Made by a program: the position numbers and the translations under genes. Shown piece after piece: positions 1 through 11,709 of a stretch of 64,000 nucleotides of DNA (its first letter is position 1; each line of letters begins with the position of its first letter). Under the pieces are notes generated by a model that was not told the DNA's origin, did no database searches, and saw only the letters and a list, made by a program, of their open reading frames with translations. Source of the stretch: Phlebotomus papatasi (taxonomy: Eukaryota; Arthropoda; Insecta; Diptera; Psychodidae); assembly GCF_024763615.1 (NCBI RefSeq), contig NC_077223.1, positions 12,214,001-12,278,000 on the forward strand. The letters run 5' to 3'.

Positions 1-55
1 TTATAATCGTATAAAATGAAAAGAAAATATGTTACCACTAAAACTTGCGAGAAAG

Positions 56-983
56 TAGGGCGGAATCACCAGTTCTCGCCAGTGCCCCACTTCTCGCCAC
101 TTACATTGAAATCGCTATTTTTCGCAATTTATGAAATAAATGAGTCGCAATTTTTTTGTATTGTTTCTGCTTCTACGCATAGAATCGAAAAATAATAATT
201 ATTCGTTTTGGATTCACGATTTTGATCACTTTTTAGACCAATATTTTAAGCAAGTGCATCGAATCCAACATCTCGTACCAAATGTACTAAGTGTCGTCAA
301 ATTTTCATCAGGCCAAAAATACCTATTTGGGTAAATAATTTGTCTATTGAATATTTAATTGCACTTGTGGAATACATAAAATTTGTATTTAGTCAATTAA
401 TATTTCATTTTATATTATTTTTGTATAAAAATGAGGCATGGCGAGAAGTGGTAATATTCTGGAATTGATTTTACCACCTATCGCCATATCTTTTCAATAG
501 GCGACGCTAACTTCACTTCGTACATATTCTCAGTTGTCAAATCTGCATTGTTTACTTTCTGCAAAAGCCCCATAATTTGATTTCTCAAATAAAAGTGAAG
601 AAAAATCATTTAAAGAGAGTAATAATAAAGTGATCACAAGGAAAGAGAAACGGTGAATGTATTCTTTTCATAGCATTGCCTAAAATAACCGAGTGTGGTT
701 CTTTTTCAAGTGGGTGGCGAGAAGTGGTTACAAATTTTACAAAACTGGCGAAAAGTGGTAAAAAGTGGCGACGAAATGGTTATTTTTGCATTATTAATAA
801 AATTCAGTTTTTTAAGTAGTCCAGCGTTATGTTCTAGGATTATTGTTTTCACGTATCTAGAGCCAATACATCTAAGTAACTTTGTGTCAAATTTGACTTA
901 TCTTGTAACAAGGATTCACAAGTTATGATTAAATGAATTTAATTTTTTCCTAAACATGGCGATAGCCGGTTATTCCACCCTAC
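56..983. mobile_element. Non-autonomous TIR DNA element (TAGGGCGGAAT family)
   Basis: The two ends are imperfect inverted repeats. The left begins TAGGGCGGAATCACC and the right ends with GGTTATTCCACCCTA; about 20 of 25 terminal bases match in inverted orientation. The interior carries several copies of a GGCGAGAAGTGG-like motif in both orientations (near 75, 95, 439, 715 and 767). There is no coding potential. TA-type termini suggest Tc1/mariner-like mobilisation, which is an inference. Confidence 0.55.
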
Positions 984-3444
984 GAGAATTTGATTCAAAG
1001 TGCAATTTAATCTCACACAAATTTCGTTAGTTTTGAAAAAATCGTTCGAATTTGGGAGGTGAGAAATGTCAAAAGTACCCCCCGAGCGTTCGAATTTGGG
1101 AGACTCTACTGTACTTTGAATTTAAAGAAAATTCGGTTGAAGAAGCTTTTGAAAATTATTTCAAACAAAGCAAGTTCTCATTGAAATATCAATCATTTCC
1201 AAAATTGTTAAAAGGAGGAAAAAGGCTTGCTTTGTTCAGTCAGTTCAGGATTTGGTTACTCAAAATGTTTAATAAATTTATGATTTGTTTAGTGTAATTT
1301 GTTTTGTGTTTCTAGTAGTTTTTTTTGAAAAATTTAAAAAATGTGTAAAATTTAAATCACTATCCTCACACTTTGTATTAATCTTTTAAGATGGCGAATC
1401 ACTGTTTTATTTGAATTACGCAATTTGAAATGTACCTATACTCAAAAAACTACTGTGCGGATATCATGAGATATTTTGGGTGTGTTCCTAAGAAAACGTC
1501 CATTATTTGCTAAAACTATCAAGCATAATGTAATGTATGATTTTCTACCATAAAGTCACCCACTCAATACCCATCCAATAGAAATAGAGCCCTCTGAATT
1601 ATCTGAAGCAGAGTTCGCCGGGGAAAATCATCTCACACAGAGCATTCCCGCACTGAAATTTAATCACATTCATTTCCCAATGACTTGAACGTTGGTTTTC
1701 GGAATTGCCATGGGTGAGGCAAATGTGAGGATGGTTTGAAATTGCGTATGTGTATGTATAGTTTAAAGTTTAAATTTAAGATGAAAACCCCATTGAGAGC
1801 CCCCTGGCCTCCTCGCATCTCCGTTGTCCTTTACAATTTTCTGTGTGTGCTCTTGTGTTGGAGAAATATTCTCTGGGCCGAGTGCTGGAGATATTTTCCA
1901 AAAGCTTGTGTTGCCTATACATGAGCCTGGTGAGATAGATACCAAACTCACCCCCGGCTTTTGTACTTTTTGGTATGGTAAGTTTGGACGTTAATGGTGT
2001 GAGGCGTACTGGGTTGGGGGGGTGGCTTGATGAAATTGTACACTACTATTGGATTGGCTGGTGCCTCTCCAAAAAGCTACCCTCGTCCTGAAAGTGTTTT
2101 CAGTTTTAGTCGTTGGAATTCCTCCCCTCTTACCCGACCTCAGCCCCGTTTTTGAGACATACACAGCATATATTCCACTCCTTATATGGCCCTTGGCCAC
2201 CCACTTACGCTGCCCAGCTTGCCTACGCACATTTCTCTCCGTGTGCCTTGCCCATCCCTTAGCCCCCTGGTCCCCGCATATACCGAAGCCCACCGTGTAT
2301 GTTTGTGTGTATGTAAAACAGCATATAGTTTAACATAAAATCATATATTTTCATATGTAGGTGGGGAATTGAGGGAGCGAGGGTAGAAATTGGGGGTGGA
2401 CAAGGAACAGAGAAAAGACATGGAAGCGGGCTGTGGGAAAGCGAGAGGGTATCTCCTTAGCATATAGACCAGGGCTGATTTGGTTCTGGAGGGCAGCAGC
2501 TTCTATACCCCCATACCACTGGACCAGGAGAGTCCGTTGGCTGGGTGCGGGATGAAGTTGGGACCGAGGGAGAGATTAAAGGGGTGTGGGTGACTTATAT
2601 GAATAATACAGGAAGGAGGATGTGAAAGAGAGCGAGAGTGTTAAAATAGAGGATGAGGGATAACGGGCCTCGATTCAACCAAACACCACCCCAGAGTGGA
2701 CCTGCTTTCGAGATATCACAAAAGTCGTGTGTTTGTACAAAATAGAGGTGTGGGATGGACTGAGCTAGAAAAGGGGTGTGAGGTCCAGGCCATGCCATAC
2801 AGCAAGTGTAAGCGAGACTCTGACTCCAATGCCCATCTATTTGAGTGGGAAAGTGATGGCGGTAGAGAGTAAAGGGCGCACACAGCATCTCAGAGATGGT
2901 ATGGGGTGGTATGGGGTGCGTATTTTCACTCTGGGGGTATCCCGAAGAGCGCCTCAGTTGTGTGCTCCCTCTCGCACACACTTGGGCAAGGAAAAAAGGG
3001 GGAATTTGTGTTGGAAGCATTGAAATCCATTACGTTTATACGGAACATGCGAAAATGTAGAAGTTTGGACTTACAGCGACGCAAGGAGAGAAATTTAAAT
3101 TACGTCCGCGCGGCGCAGTGGACATAAAACAGGGACGAATTCAGAATACTTTAAAGTGGATGTATTGCAATGTACGGGCGTCTCAAGGAGTTGACGCTTT
3201 TAAAGGTGATACACTTCAACCCTATCACCAATTTTTCAGGCATATTTTAGATTAGTATATATAATTCTTTTTATTTAAATCTGCGTTCAAAGTGTTAATT
3301 ATTTTGATTAAATTAACAATTCATAGCGAAAGAGCCTTCAAATATTAATTGTATAAAAAACCTTTTTTATCAATTTTTTAAATATACATATAAGAGTTAT
3401 GACATTTTCAATAAGATAAAAATATGCACCGTGATAAAGCTAAA
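984..3444. other. Intergenic, no gene seen; G-rich island at about 1700-3120
   Basis: I see no gene here. The part from about 1700 to 3120 is clearly richer in G and C than its surroundings, with long purine and pyrimidine runs and repeated GGTATGGGGT words near 2895-2925. Open frames in it (for example 141 codons at 2595-3020 on the minus strand) have no recognisable domain and low-complexity composition, so I treat them as chance. It could be regulatory DNA or a 5' untranslated exon of the downstream zinc-finger gene; nothing in the sequence decides this. Confidence 0.4.
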
Positions 3445-3876
3445 TAAGGTAAGTGTTCCAAATTTCGGCATAGTTGCATGCAAGCGCCAAGGTCTCAAGT
3501 TTTAAATGCTATATGATTAATTAAAATTGAATATTTTTATTACTTCTTCTTAAGGAGTGTTGCTTGGAACCTTGTATACAGTTTATCGTCTTTATTTATT
3601 TTAAAATCATCCTTAATACATTTTAAAATAAATAAAAATGTTTACAAAGCTTTGGTACCCTATTTCGGCCACTGTCATTCTCATAGTTCTTTGCTTTTCG
3701 GGAATTCTTCAAATGTCTTTTTCACGTCATCTCTTTTGTGGAAGCTGCATTTTTTTGTTATTCTTTTGCACTGTATAATCTCTAGAGTATGTAAAAACCA
3801 AAAATTCATGAAAATTCGAGGAACAAAAAATGTGGCCGGAATTGCAAGCTGGCCGGAATTTGGCACACTTATCCTA
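3445..3876. mobile_element. MITE, TAGGGTAAGTGTGCC family, copy a
   Basis: A 430-bp element with ends TAAGGTAAGTGTTCCAAATT and, inverted, AATTTGGCACACTTATCCTA. Two better-preserved copies lie at 31791-32221 and 35635-36065. All three share the internal words GGCATAGTTGCATGCAAGC and GCAAGCTGGCCGGAATTTGG. This copy has the most terminal changes and is probably the oldest. There is no open frame. Confidence 0.8.
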
Positions 3877-5380
3877 AACCTAATTCTTTTCACTTTTTGG
3901 ACAAGCTCAAAATTATCTTGATTATTTATTTGATTTTTTTACTGTCGAATTATTTGCGAAAGATATTTTTAGGATGTTTTGAAGTTTTTCTTTCAGCAGT
4001 CTTTTATTTAAATTAAATTAATTTTGTATGTATTCTTTTTATTGCGATCTCAATTTTGATATGTTTTAAGGTGTGACTCCTCCATAATCACACCTTTTTT
4101 TTAAATTTGTAATTAAATTTAGAAAAGAAAACAGTTGCATTTGTTTTAACATAATATTTTAATATAGGAATTGTTCAGTGAATTTCTTAAGTTTGAATTA
4201 GTAAACAAAGGCACTTGTCATTAAGATAGAATTAATATTCATAGATTCTATGTTCATTATTGCAGCTGCAATAATGGACATAGAAAAGGGGAAAAAGCTC
4301 AAAAGAAGCTCATTAAGCTCATAAGTAGATGTGTGAGAAGAGTGAAGAATTGAATTAGTGAAAAAGGGATAAAAATTTCAAAAGAAGTAAGTTATTTTAT
4401 AGAGAGAAATTAAATGAAATGTAAGAGATTAAATTGTTATAGGAATCCAGAAGAAAGAGAGGAAAGGGAAGGAATTAGGTGTAGGAAAAGTTCAATGTCT
4501 TAAAGGAGACTGTAAGTGCCTGTAGCCATAGTTTTTTAGAATTTGTTTTATATTATAAAATTTATATTTATCCCATCAGGAAAAACTCCTACATAAACTA
4601 ATTGATTTGTAATAAAACTACACCTGAAAATCATACCCCAATTGCCCTCAAACCCCCTGGAGTTCTCTAATAAATTAAAAACCCAAAAGCTATCGAAAAG
4701 TAACAAAAAATCAAAGACTCTGCCATTGAATATTAAAAATTAAAAATCCCACTTTTCCACGCACAGGAATATTCAAAAGAACTTCAGTATACAGCAGAAA
4801 ATGTGATTCTATTACAATTACATTTTAATCCTTTAGAACTGTGAAAAATGTAATAAGATGGCCGGGGGCTAGAATAAGATAATTTCTGACAAACGGATTT
4901 TTTTTTATAGTTTTTAATCTAAAAAGATTTCCAAAATTTTTTTTTTTTAATTATCTTACGAAATCTACGATATTTGCTTTATTTTAACGTACAAAACAGC
5001 CTTAAAGTTAAAAGATTAAAATAAATTTCAGAATTGTCAGGAATAACTTTGGGCGTGTTTTTCTTAAATTTTCAATTTTTTTATATTCTAGTGAGCATCA
5101 TAATAAAAAAACTTTTGTAATATTTTTTGCATTATAATTTTTTGTCTCATTTGGGAATTATACCCAAAATACAATCAATTTCATTTTCTTAACTTTTTTT
5201 TTAAACATTTCAGTGAGGTTAAATGAAATCTAGATCTAGTGCACCATAACTTTTACTTTTTAAACATATTTTTTTTATAATGATAAAGAATAAAATCTAG
5301 TTAGATCTTGTGTTCTCTCTCACTTTCACAGGCAATTTTGAAAACATATTTATAAACAAAAGTTATTTTAGTATGGGCAT
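3877..5380. other. AT-rich intergenic DNA with a decayed hairpin-MITE copy
   Basis: No gene is visible. About 5205-5380 resembles a degraded copy of the hairpin MITE that is intact next door at 5381-5530: it shares the CTAGATCTAG-type centre and the flank TTTATAAACAAAAGTTATT. The rest is AT-rich with homopolymer runs. Confidence 0.4.
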
Positions 5381-5530
5381 TATGCCCAACTCACAATAAA
5401 TTTTGTTTATAAATGTGTTTTTGACATTTCAATGAGAGTGAGTGAGATCTAGGTCTAGTCATCTCGCTCATTCTTATGGGAAATTTTGAAAACATGTTTA
5501 TAAGCAAAAGTTATTGTGCGTTGGGCATTA
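5381..5530. mobile_element. Hairpin MITE (TATGCCCAACGCACAATAA family), copy 1
   Basis: A palindromic element of about 150 bp whose two halves are near-complete inverted repeats. It starts TATGCCCAACTCACAATAA, has GAGTGAGATCTAGGTCTAGTC at its centre and ends TTATTGTGCGTTGGGCATTA. Other copies lie at 20743-20894, 27517-27667 and 27667-27816, with a half copy at 52085-52134. It is non-coding; a transcript would fold into one long hairpin. Confidence 0.75.
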
Positions 5531-8335
5531 AAGAAAAGAATCCTTGCATGTTTTGTACTTCAACAAACTAAGCCTTGTTTTTTATATGTCCAAGATAAAA
5601 ACAATTTAGTTAGAGCGAGGCTTCCTTAAGCTCACAAAGCTTCAAAATAATATTTCTAAAAGTTGTTAATTCTTGTTATTTTTTTTACTTTAATTTTATT
5701 CTTTTTATTTTTTATTGTTTTTTTTTTTTAATTTTAAAGCCCTTTGACATACATGTGTAAATATTATACTAATTATTAAACTAAAATTAAAAATTATATA
5801 ATTATAATGTGATATAGTAAGAAGAAAGATGCTGTAGAAAATACATATCTCAGTCGATTCGTCTCTGCTTCCACGCGAATTTCCATTTTCATGTTAGTCC
5901 GGCAGCAGCAGAGGAGCGCCAGTCTCTTAACTGGTGTGTGCGGGTGGAAGCGGCATGAATGAAGGGCAGGCAGGAAAGGGGGTTGGCTTGGTCGTTCAAT
6001 ATACATAGTCCTATCTACAGTGCGTGATACACACACTGATGCTGGGTCGAGTTGGGGGTATGAGTTCGGGTGGGTGTTCTGTGATGGTTGAGTGGGTGGT
6101 GAGAGAGAGAGTGAAAGTGGAAGACTGTGCGGGAAGTGAGGGTCGGGCTGAAGGGGGCGGGGAGGTAGAGTGAGATCTGGTGAGACGACGTTGGGGAAAA
6201 GGCAAGTGAAAGCGGCAGCAGCAGCCAGCAGAGGCGATTATAATGTGTATACTGGGCTTGCGGGGGTGTGGGGTTGAGGCATAGAGGAAAGGAGTGGATA
6301 GGGGTGGGTGCGGGACTGAGAGGGGTCTTTCAACTCAGGCTATATGAGGGATGAGGATGTGGACGAGGGAGGCTACTTGAGATATCGACCGACCGAAAAC
6401 TGAATGTTTCAATGTTATGTATTTTACATATAGTATAGGGAGGGGGGAGAGAACCCTTTCTTCAAATTTAGACTTAGTGTCCGAAATGGTCTTGGAGCAA
6501 AATACATGAGGGGAGCGAAAGAAAAGGGATGAAAAAAAAAACGAAGAGAGATTTTCAGGCTCCGCCAATACGACAGCAACGAGGATCCCCCAAATGTTTT
6601 CTATTTCAGCGTCCTCCTTGTCCCACGCCCTAGACCCCGCTGGTCTCCACTGTCCTGCTTTTTCTTCTTCGGCAGAAAACTCTTATTTTCAGTGAATAAA
6701 CTTGTGAATGTACAATTTTTGTGATATTTGAAACCAACGCCAAATAGATTTCAATATCCTATCCTATAGCACCATTCAGGATGCCCAATCCTGGCCTTCT
6801 CACTTCCCATAAGATGGGAATGTGTTGTGCAGATGAATTTGCGGATGAATGTGTTCTGCTGCTGCCAACGATAGTATAGCTCTGGGCATGGGTATGAGAA
6901 GATTATGTAGAGAAATTCGGAGGAGCTAAAATTTTGCCTATACGGCATATGAAACCCGAGGGTGTTATGCGGGGGTGTGGAGGATGGTTCGAATCCAAAT
7001 GTGTACAACTAAAGTACACACATAGTAAATGTCCATGACATTAATTCGTGCTTGGGCAACTTCTATCCTCTACCCTATCTCATCCAAAACTTGAGTGTTG
7101 GAATATCTCAACGTGTGTGAAATGGACGGGGGTTGGTTTTTGTTGAAGTCCCTGGGAAAGGGTTGCTCGCTTCGGTGTTGCTAACCCATCTCTCTTTCAC
7201 TCCCTGGCCCATGACCAGAAAAGAGGAGAGAAATGGATGAGGGACGCCAAGATGGGAATAGGGTGAGGTTTGAGAGAGAAAATTCATGCAAATGCTGATG
7301 TGTGTATTTTAACTCATTCCAGCACATTCGGGGTGTTTTCGAGGCAAAACTCTTGTGTGCTTTCTCAAATACAAATACACCCATCGTGCACCCCTTCTAC
7401 GTCCCCTGAACGTCCTTCTTCCTAGGCTCTATGTGCCGGAGGGACATCACCAAGAGTGTGTGTTGAACATATCCACACATTTACCATTTTCCTGCCTTTA
7501 CTCTCTAAAGATGAAGCTGGGCTTCAAGATGAAGAAGGATCTCCTCTTAAAATTTTCTCTCCATCTCTTTTATGTCTATTATATATACATATTATATAGG
7601 TTTACTCGCAACCCTTCATCAAAGAAGACTACACACCAAAATGGACTAACAACGCCTCTATTTTATGCTATTTCTAACTTGAAAATAAATCGAAGAAAAA
7701 CTATCAGGTTGAAGAATTATCTTATTTAGTCAATGTATCGCAAGAGATCGCATTACATTTCAATCGTACGATTTTCTTATTACAAATATTTAAGTAATTG
7801 GAACAATTAGCGATCTTTCAGTTCTTTAAATGTCTTTCCAGACAAAATGTATTGTTGAATTTTATATTACATTTGTTGGTTCTTCTCAGATACAGTTTTC
7901 TTCCTTACCGGTGTCTGGTATGATCAAGAAAATGTTTGGGTTAGTACAAAAATTCGTACTATTTCATCAAAAACATTTGCGAAATGCATCATTTCAAGGC
8001 ACATTTATATTACTTTTTTTTTACATAAAATAATCCTTATATTTACTTGTAAAATGTCGATCAATGTGTCCTTCATGTTGATTTAATTTACAATTTCAAT
8101 ATACAAGGAATTTTAAGTATGAGACCTTTCTTAAATGTGTGTTATCAACTAAACCTTTATTCGCAAAATTCTATTTGAAAATACATTTTAAAGATATGAG
8201 TGATTGTTTATAAATAGGATTGCAAAATATTTGTTCTAACTCTAACTTTATTTAAAAGAAAAAGTCTTTATTTCAAATTTATAAATAAATGAAAGACTAT
8301 AGAATCAAGATGAATAAAAACAAATATCAAAGTAA
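5531..8335. other. Intergenic; second G-rich island at about 5880-7560
   Basis: No gene is supported. About 5880-7560 is richer in G and C than its flanks, with runs such as GGGGGCGGGGAGG near 6152, GAGAGAGAGAG near 6100 and CAGCAGCAGCCAGCAG near 6212. Open frames in it on both strands are short and lack domains. Together with the island at 1700-3120 it may be regulatory or untranslated DNA of the zinc-finger gene downstream. That is inference only. Confidence 0.35.
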
Positions 8336-9331
8336 TAAGGTGGGCCAGATCGGACTGGTGATGACGTAGATACTTTTTGGAGGTTATGTCAAAAGTTATC
8401 GGTTCTTGCCTCGCGCCAAAATCTCATACGAAAATATTTCAGTAAAATGTTGGGAATGTATCAAAATTTCTAATTTAATTGTTAACATTAATAATTGTTC
8501 TTATCAAATAAAAGGATATTCAATGTTTTTTCTCCTTTTCTTATACTATTTTTCCACAAAATTCTACTTGACAAAAATTATTTGCACGAAACCCGGTGGA
8601 CCATACATCATATGAGCACATCACAAATGTGTCAGAACATTCAATACTCATATATGTTTTTTTGGAGAAACTTAAAAATAAATTAAATAAAGAAAAATGT
8701 AAAGTACAATCTTATGGCGCTGGCACACCTTTTCAATTGAGTGAAATTCAATCGTTAGAAATTTTACCTCTTACTCTTTCAAACTTTAATTAGATATAGT
8801 TGTCTCTTTCTGCCAAATGAAATTTAAAATTAAAATTGAAAATGACATTGAAATTTAATATCCATTTGACAGAAAGAGATAGCTATATCTGATTTTAGTT
8901 TGAAAGAGTAAGAGAGGTAAAATTTCAATCGTTTGAAATTCACTCAATTGAAAAAATGTGTCAGCACCATTAAAAATTAAATAAAATTTAACCTTTTTCG
9001 AAATATTTAAGTTTTGATAAAACGAAGGACACTACTACAAAGAGTCTCTCCCAATTTTACAGTATGCTAAAACTCACGAGATGTAGCTCTCCGTGAATTA
9101 AAATGTTACACAGTTTTTGGGTACGTAAGCGTACTAAATTTAATAACAATTTAAAATATATTTCATAAAAATTATCAGAAAATTATAGAATCAGAAAATT
9201 ATTATATAAATTGAGAAATAACGAGAATAATATTTTCAAAATTATTCAATTCTTATTTTTCTATTAGAAATATTTCATAAATGTGAGTTGTCAACACTGT
9301 ACTAGTCGGGTAAAAGTATCTACGTCACTGG
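8336..9331. mobile_element. Long TIR element, left-complete copy (partner of 19953-20668)
   Basis: The left end TAAGGTGGGCCAGATCGG, followed by GACGTAGATACTTTT, is the inverted complement of the right end of the copy at 20627-20668 (AAAAGTATCTACGTC ... GGCCCACCTTA). From about 8612 rightward the two copies align almost base for base, including the hairpin MITE nested inside both. Here the right terminus breaks off after GTATCTACGTCACTGG, where a pogo-like MITE end begins. Relative to the other copy it has about 20 extra bases near 9126. It carries no transposase frame. Confidence 0.7.
8714..8970. mobile_element. Palindromic MITE nested in the long TIR element (copy 1)
   Basis: A 257-bp near-perfect palindrome: ATGGCGCTGGCACACC at the left against GTGTCAGCACCAT at the right, with matching internal arms (TTTCAATTGAGTGAAATTCA, TCTTACTCTTTCAAACT). 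The same insertion sits at the same place in the second long element (20051-20307), so it entered before the host element duplicated. The right tip is mutated here relative to the other copy. Confidence 0.75.
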
Positions 9332-9339
9332 CGTCACTG

Positions 9340-9404
9340 GACTATATAGTGCGACCGAAGTGTCAAATCTGGAACCAAATATGGAGTAGAGTGAGACTAC
9401 TGTA
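9340..9404. mobile_element. Truncated pogo-like MITE end
   Basis: CTATATAGTGCGACCGAAGTGTC ... GTAGAGTGAGACTACTGTA is a diverged match to the right terminus of the complete element at 38229-38561. Only about 65 bp remain. It abuts the broken right end of the long TIR element, so it probably marks the rearrangement that truncated it. Confidence 0.55.
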
Positions 9405-11389
9405 GCTCTGATCATATGGCGCTTTGCCAAATGACGTTCACTAAAAAAATGGGACATTTGACGTTTATTCGGTTTGCAACGTCTCTTGCTGGCCTTTGGA
9501 CCATAACAAAGAGTCTAGACATCAGAAACCTTTGTAGAGTCTACAATCAATCGGAAGCAATCACGGTGTACAGGGAGATAGATTATTATACGGCTGGCCA
9601 AGAGCCTTAGATCATCAAAAAACATTACTTAAATTTGAAGAAAAATGTGTCGCAAAATAATTAACGACACGACGTTTGCGACACGTCGTAACGACACGTC
9701 GCAAAGACGTGTCGTGTCGCCGTGCCAACACTGGAAAATATTAGAAAAAGTAACTTTTTGAAAAAAAGATAACTAAATCAACATTAAAAAAAATGTTCGA
9801 ACATATTCGGCAACCAAATCATTTTCCCAATATATCCCATCCCATCATCTCATTCTTTAACATTGCACATTCTCATCAGTTTCTTTGCCTGATATTTTTC
9901 TTCCTTCTTGATTGTTATTTCATCTAACTTCCCTGTTTGAGAATGCCCTGAGATCCGTTAGATTTGGGGGGAAGAATTGAAAAATAAAAGGGGTGAAAAC
10001 TACTATACTTTCAAATAAATCAATCAAGAAAAATCATTTAAAGGAAGTGTCTTCTGCCAAAACGACCCTCTATTGTCCTCGAATTACGTTTTTTTTTGCT
10101 GGAGATATGGTGTATCCTGTTGGAATTAATTTTTGAAATAGCCATGGCCATATATCTCCCTCCGGTTTGTGCGCGCCTTCGGAATGTTACGAAAGAGAGA
10201 TGAGGATGTATGTGGACAGAGGGGTGGTATTTTTATTGATTTTTGCATTTTTAACCAAATTCAGAGATGTCTTTTCCGCCCAACAATCTCAAATTCAATT
10301 CACCCTTCTTTTGGTCACTTCTGGTATATTTATACTAGCATTTTATTAATTTAAATTTGAGGATACCGATGTATAATGCAAGATAGTTGAATAGAAATGG
10401 CGCTCTCAGCATCTCCTGTTAGGCAATGTCCATCTCCAGCAGAAAGTTTAAACTGCGGAGAGGAATTGAATATATGGTAATTTAAAATTGAGAGTCATAC
10501 ATAGTAATTAAATATGAAATTGATGATACTGTCTCACTCGCATAATGTACCATGGATGTGATCCTAGGGATGGGTATACTGTATCGTCGTGCCGAAGCAC
10601 AAGAGATTATTTTCTACAGGAAATCGCTGCTACAGTAAAAATGTACACCTGTAAATAGTGTATAGTCATCTCTTTCATCCATCTATTAGCTCTCTATGTG
10701 GAGAGATGGTGTGTACATAAGGCAAAGAGGATGGTATTCGTCTTGTAGTATTTCGGTGCGTTCGTTCATTTGGTTTCGACGAGTCGAACTGAGTGGTTGT
10801 GTGACGTGCGTTGTGTAGTGCCAAAAAGTAAAGTGCCATATAGAAATACAAAACTTTAAAGCTTTCTGGACCAAGTGGCTCTATTAGTCCAAAGACTCAT
10901 TTCACCCACAAACAAAATGATACCATTTAAGTGAAAAAGAAACGCACAAACTATTTATAGAGCCCTTGCTCAGGACATTTCGTGCATATTTTTTTTCTTT
11001 TTATTTTTGTTATTTTTTCTTTCTTTTTCCCTACATTCCTTGAATGTTGAGATGTAACTAAGAGAAAAGCATAAAAAAAATCTTTTTGGAAATTGTTTAT
11101 CTTTTGTCCAAGAAAAAGCGCGGGACAAAATTAAATCTGTTTTTTTTTCCCTTTTTTGATATGTTGGAGTTTCTTTTGTGTTTCTCCGGACAGTGTGTTG
11201 TGATGGTACCGTGATTCTGCTAAAGAGAGAGAGAGAGAGAGAGAGAACAAAATCGGGAGATAAAAAAAACGAAGATATTAAGATAGAGGTTAAAAATTGT
11301 GGCTGTATTTTTGTAAGCTTCCTTTGCTCTTTCTTATTCTTCACAAAGTATAATTTTCTTCAATTCTGACTACATCAGAAAGAAAGACA
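9405..11389. other. Upstream region of the zinc-finger gene
   Basis: No coding region is supported. Contents: a GACACGTC-type palindromic cluster at about 9661-9723, a GA dinucleotide repeat at about 11226-11246, and pyrimidine-rich stretches near 10985-11030. The stretch close to the zinc-finger start has the look of a promoter or 5' UTR, but I cannot place a transcription start. Confidence 0.35.
11226..11246. repeat. GA microsatellite
   Basis: About ten GA units in a row, roughly 480 bp upstream of the zinc-finger start codon. GA repeats can bind GAGA-type factors in flies, which is established; a role here is not shown. Confidence 0.7.
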
Positions 11390-11709
11390 TTATTGTGGAA
11401 TTGTGCCGTTGAAACAGCTTAAAACATTAGTGAAAGGACGATAATATCCTTTCGAAGAAATTGGAGTATAACTTTTTTTTGACAAGGAAAAAAGAGGAGA
11501 GCGCATCTGTTGATACATTTCTCTCTTCTGACTGTTATTCTCGTACTGCCTCGCAATTGTCCGCCGTTGGTGGGTGGTAGTGTGCAATTCGTCCCACCCC
11601 AAACTCATCCTCCGGGAGTCGCGTCATCTGACGAAGAAAGTGACGGAAAATGTGCTCCTTAGTGAATGTTTGACGAAGCTCGCGAGTGAACGCGAGGGCA
11701 GAGCGCTAG
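11390..11709 (+). promoter_or_regulatory. Probable 5' UTR of the zinc-finger gene
   Basis: This GC-richer stretch leads without a break into the start codon at 11710. The codon directly before that ATG is an in-frame TAG (11707-11709), so translation in this frame cannot begin further upstream within this exon. Whether an upstream non-coding exon exists is unknown. Confidence 0.4.

Noticed and set aside
2595..3020. 141-codon open frame on the minus strand
   Set aside because: Lies in a compositionally skewed island, has no recognisable domain, and overlaps equally long frames on the other strand.
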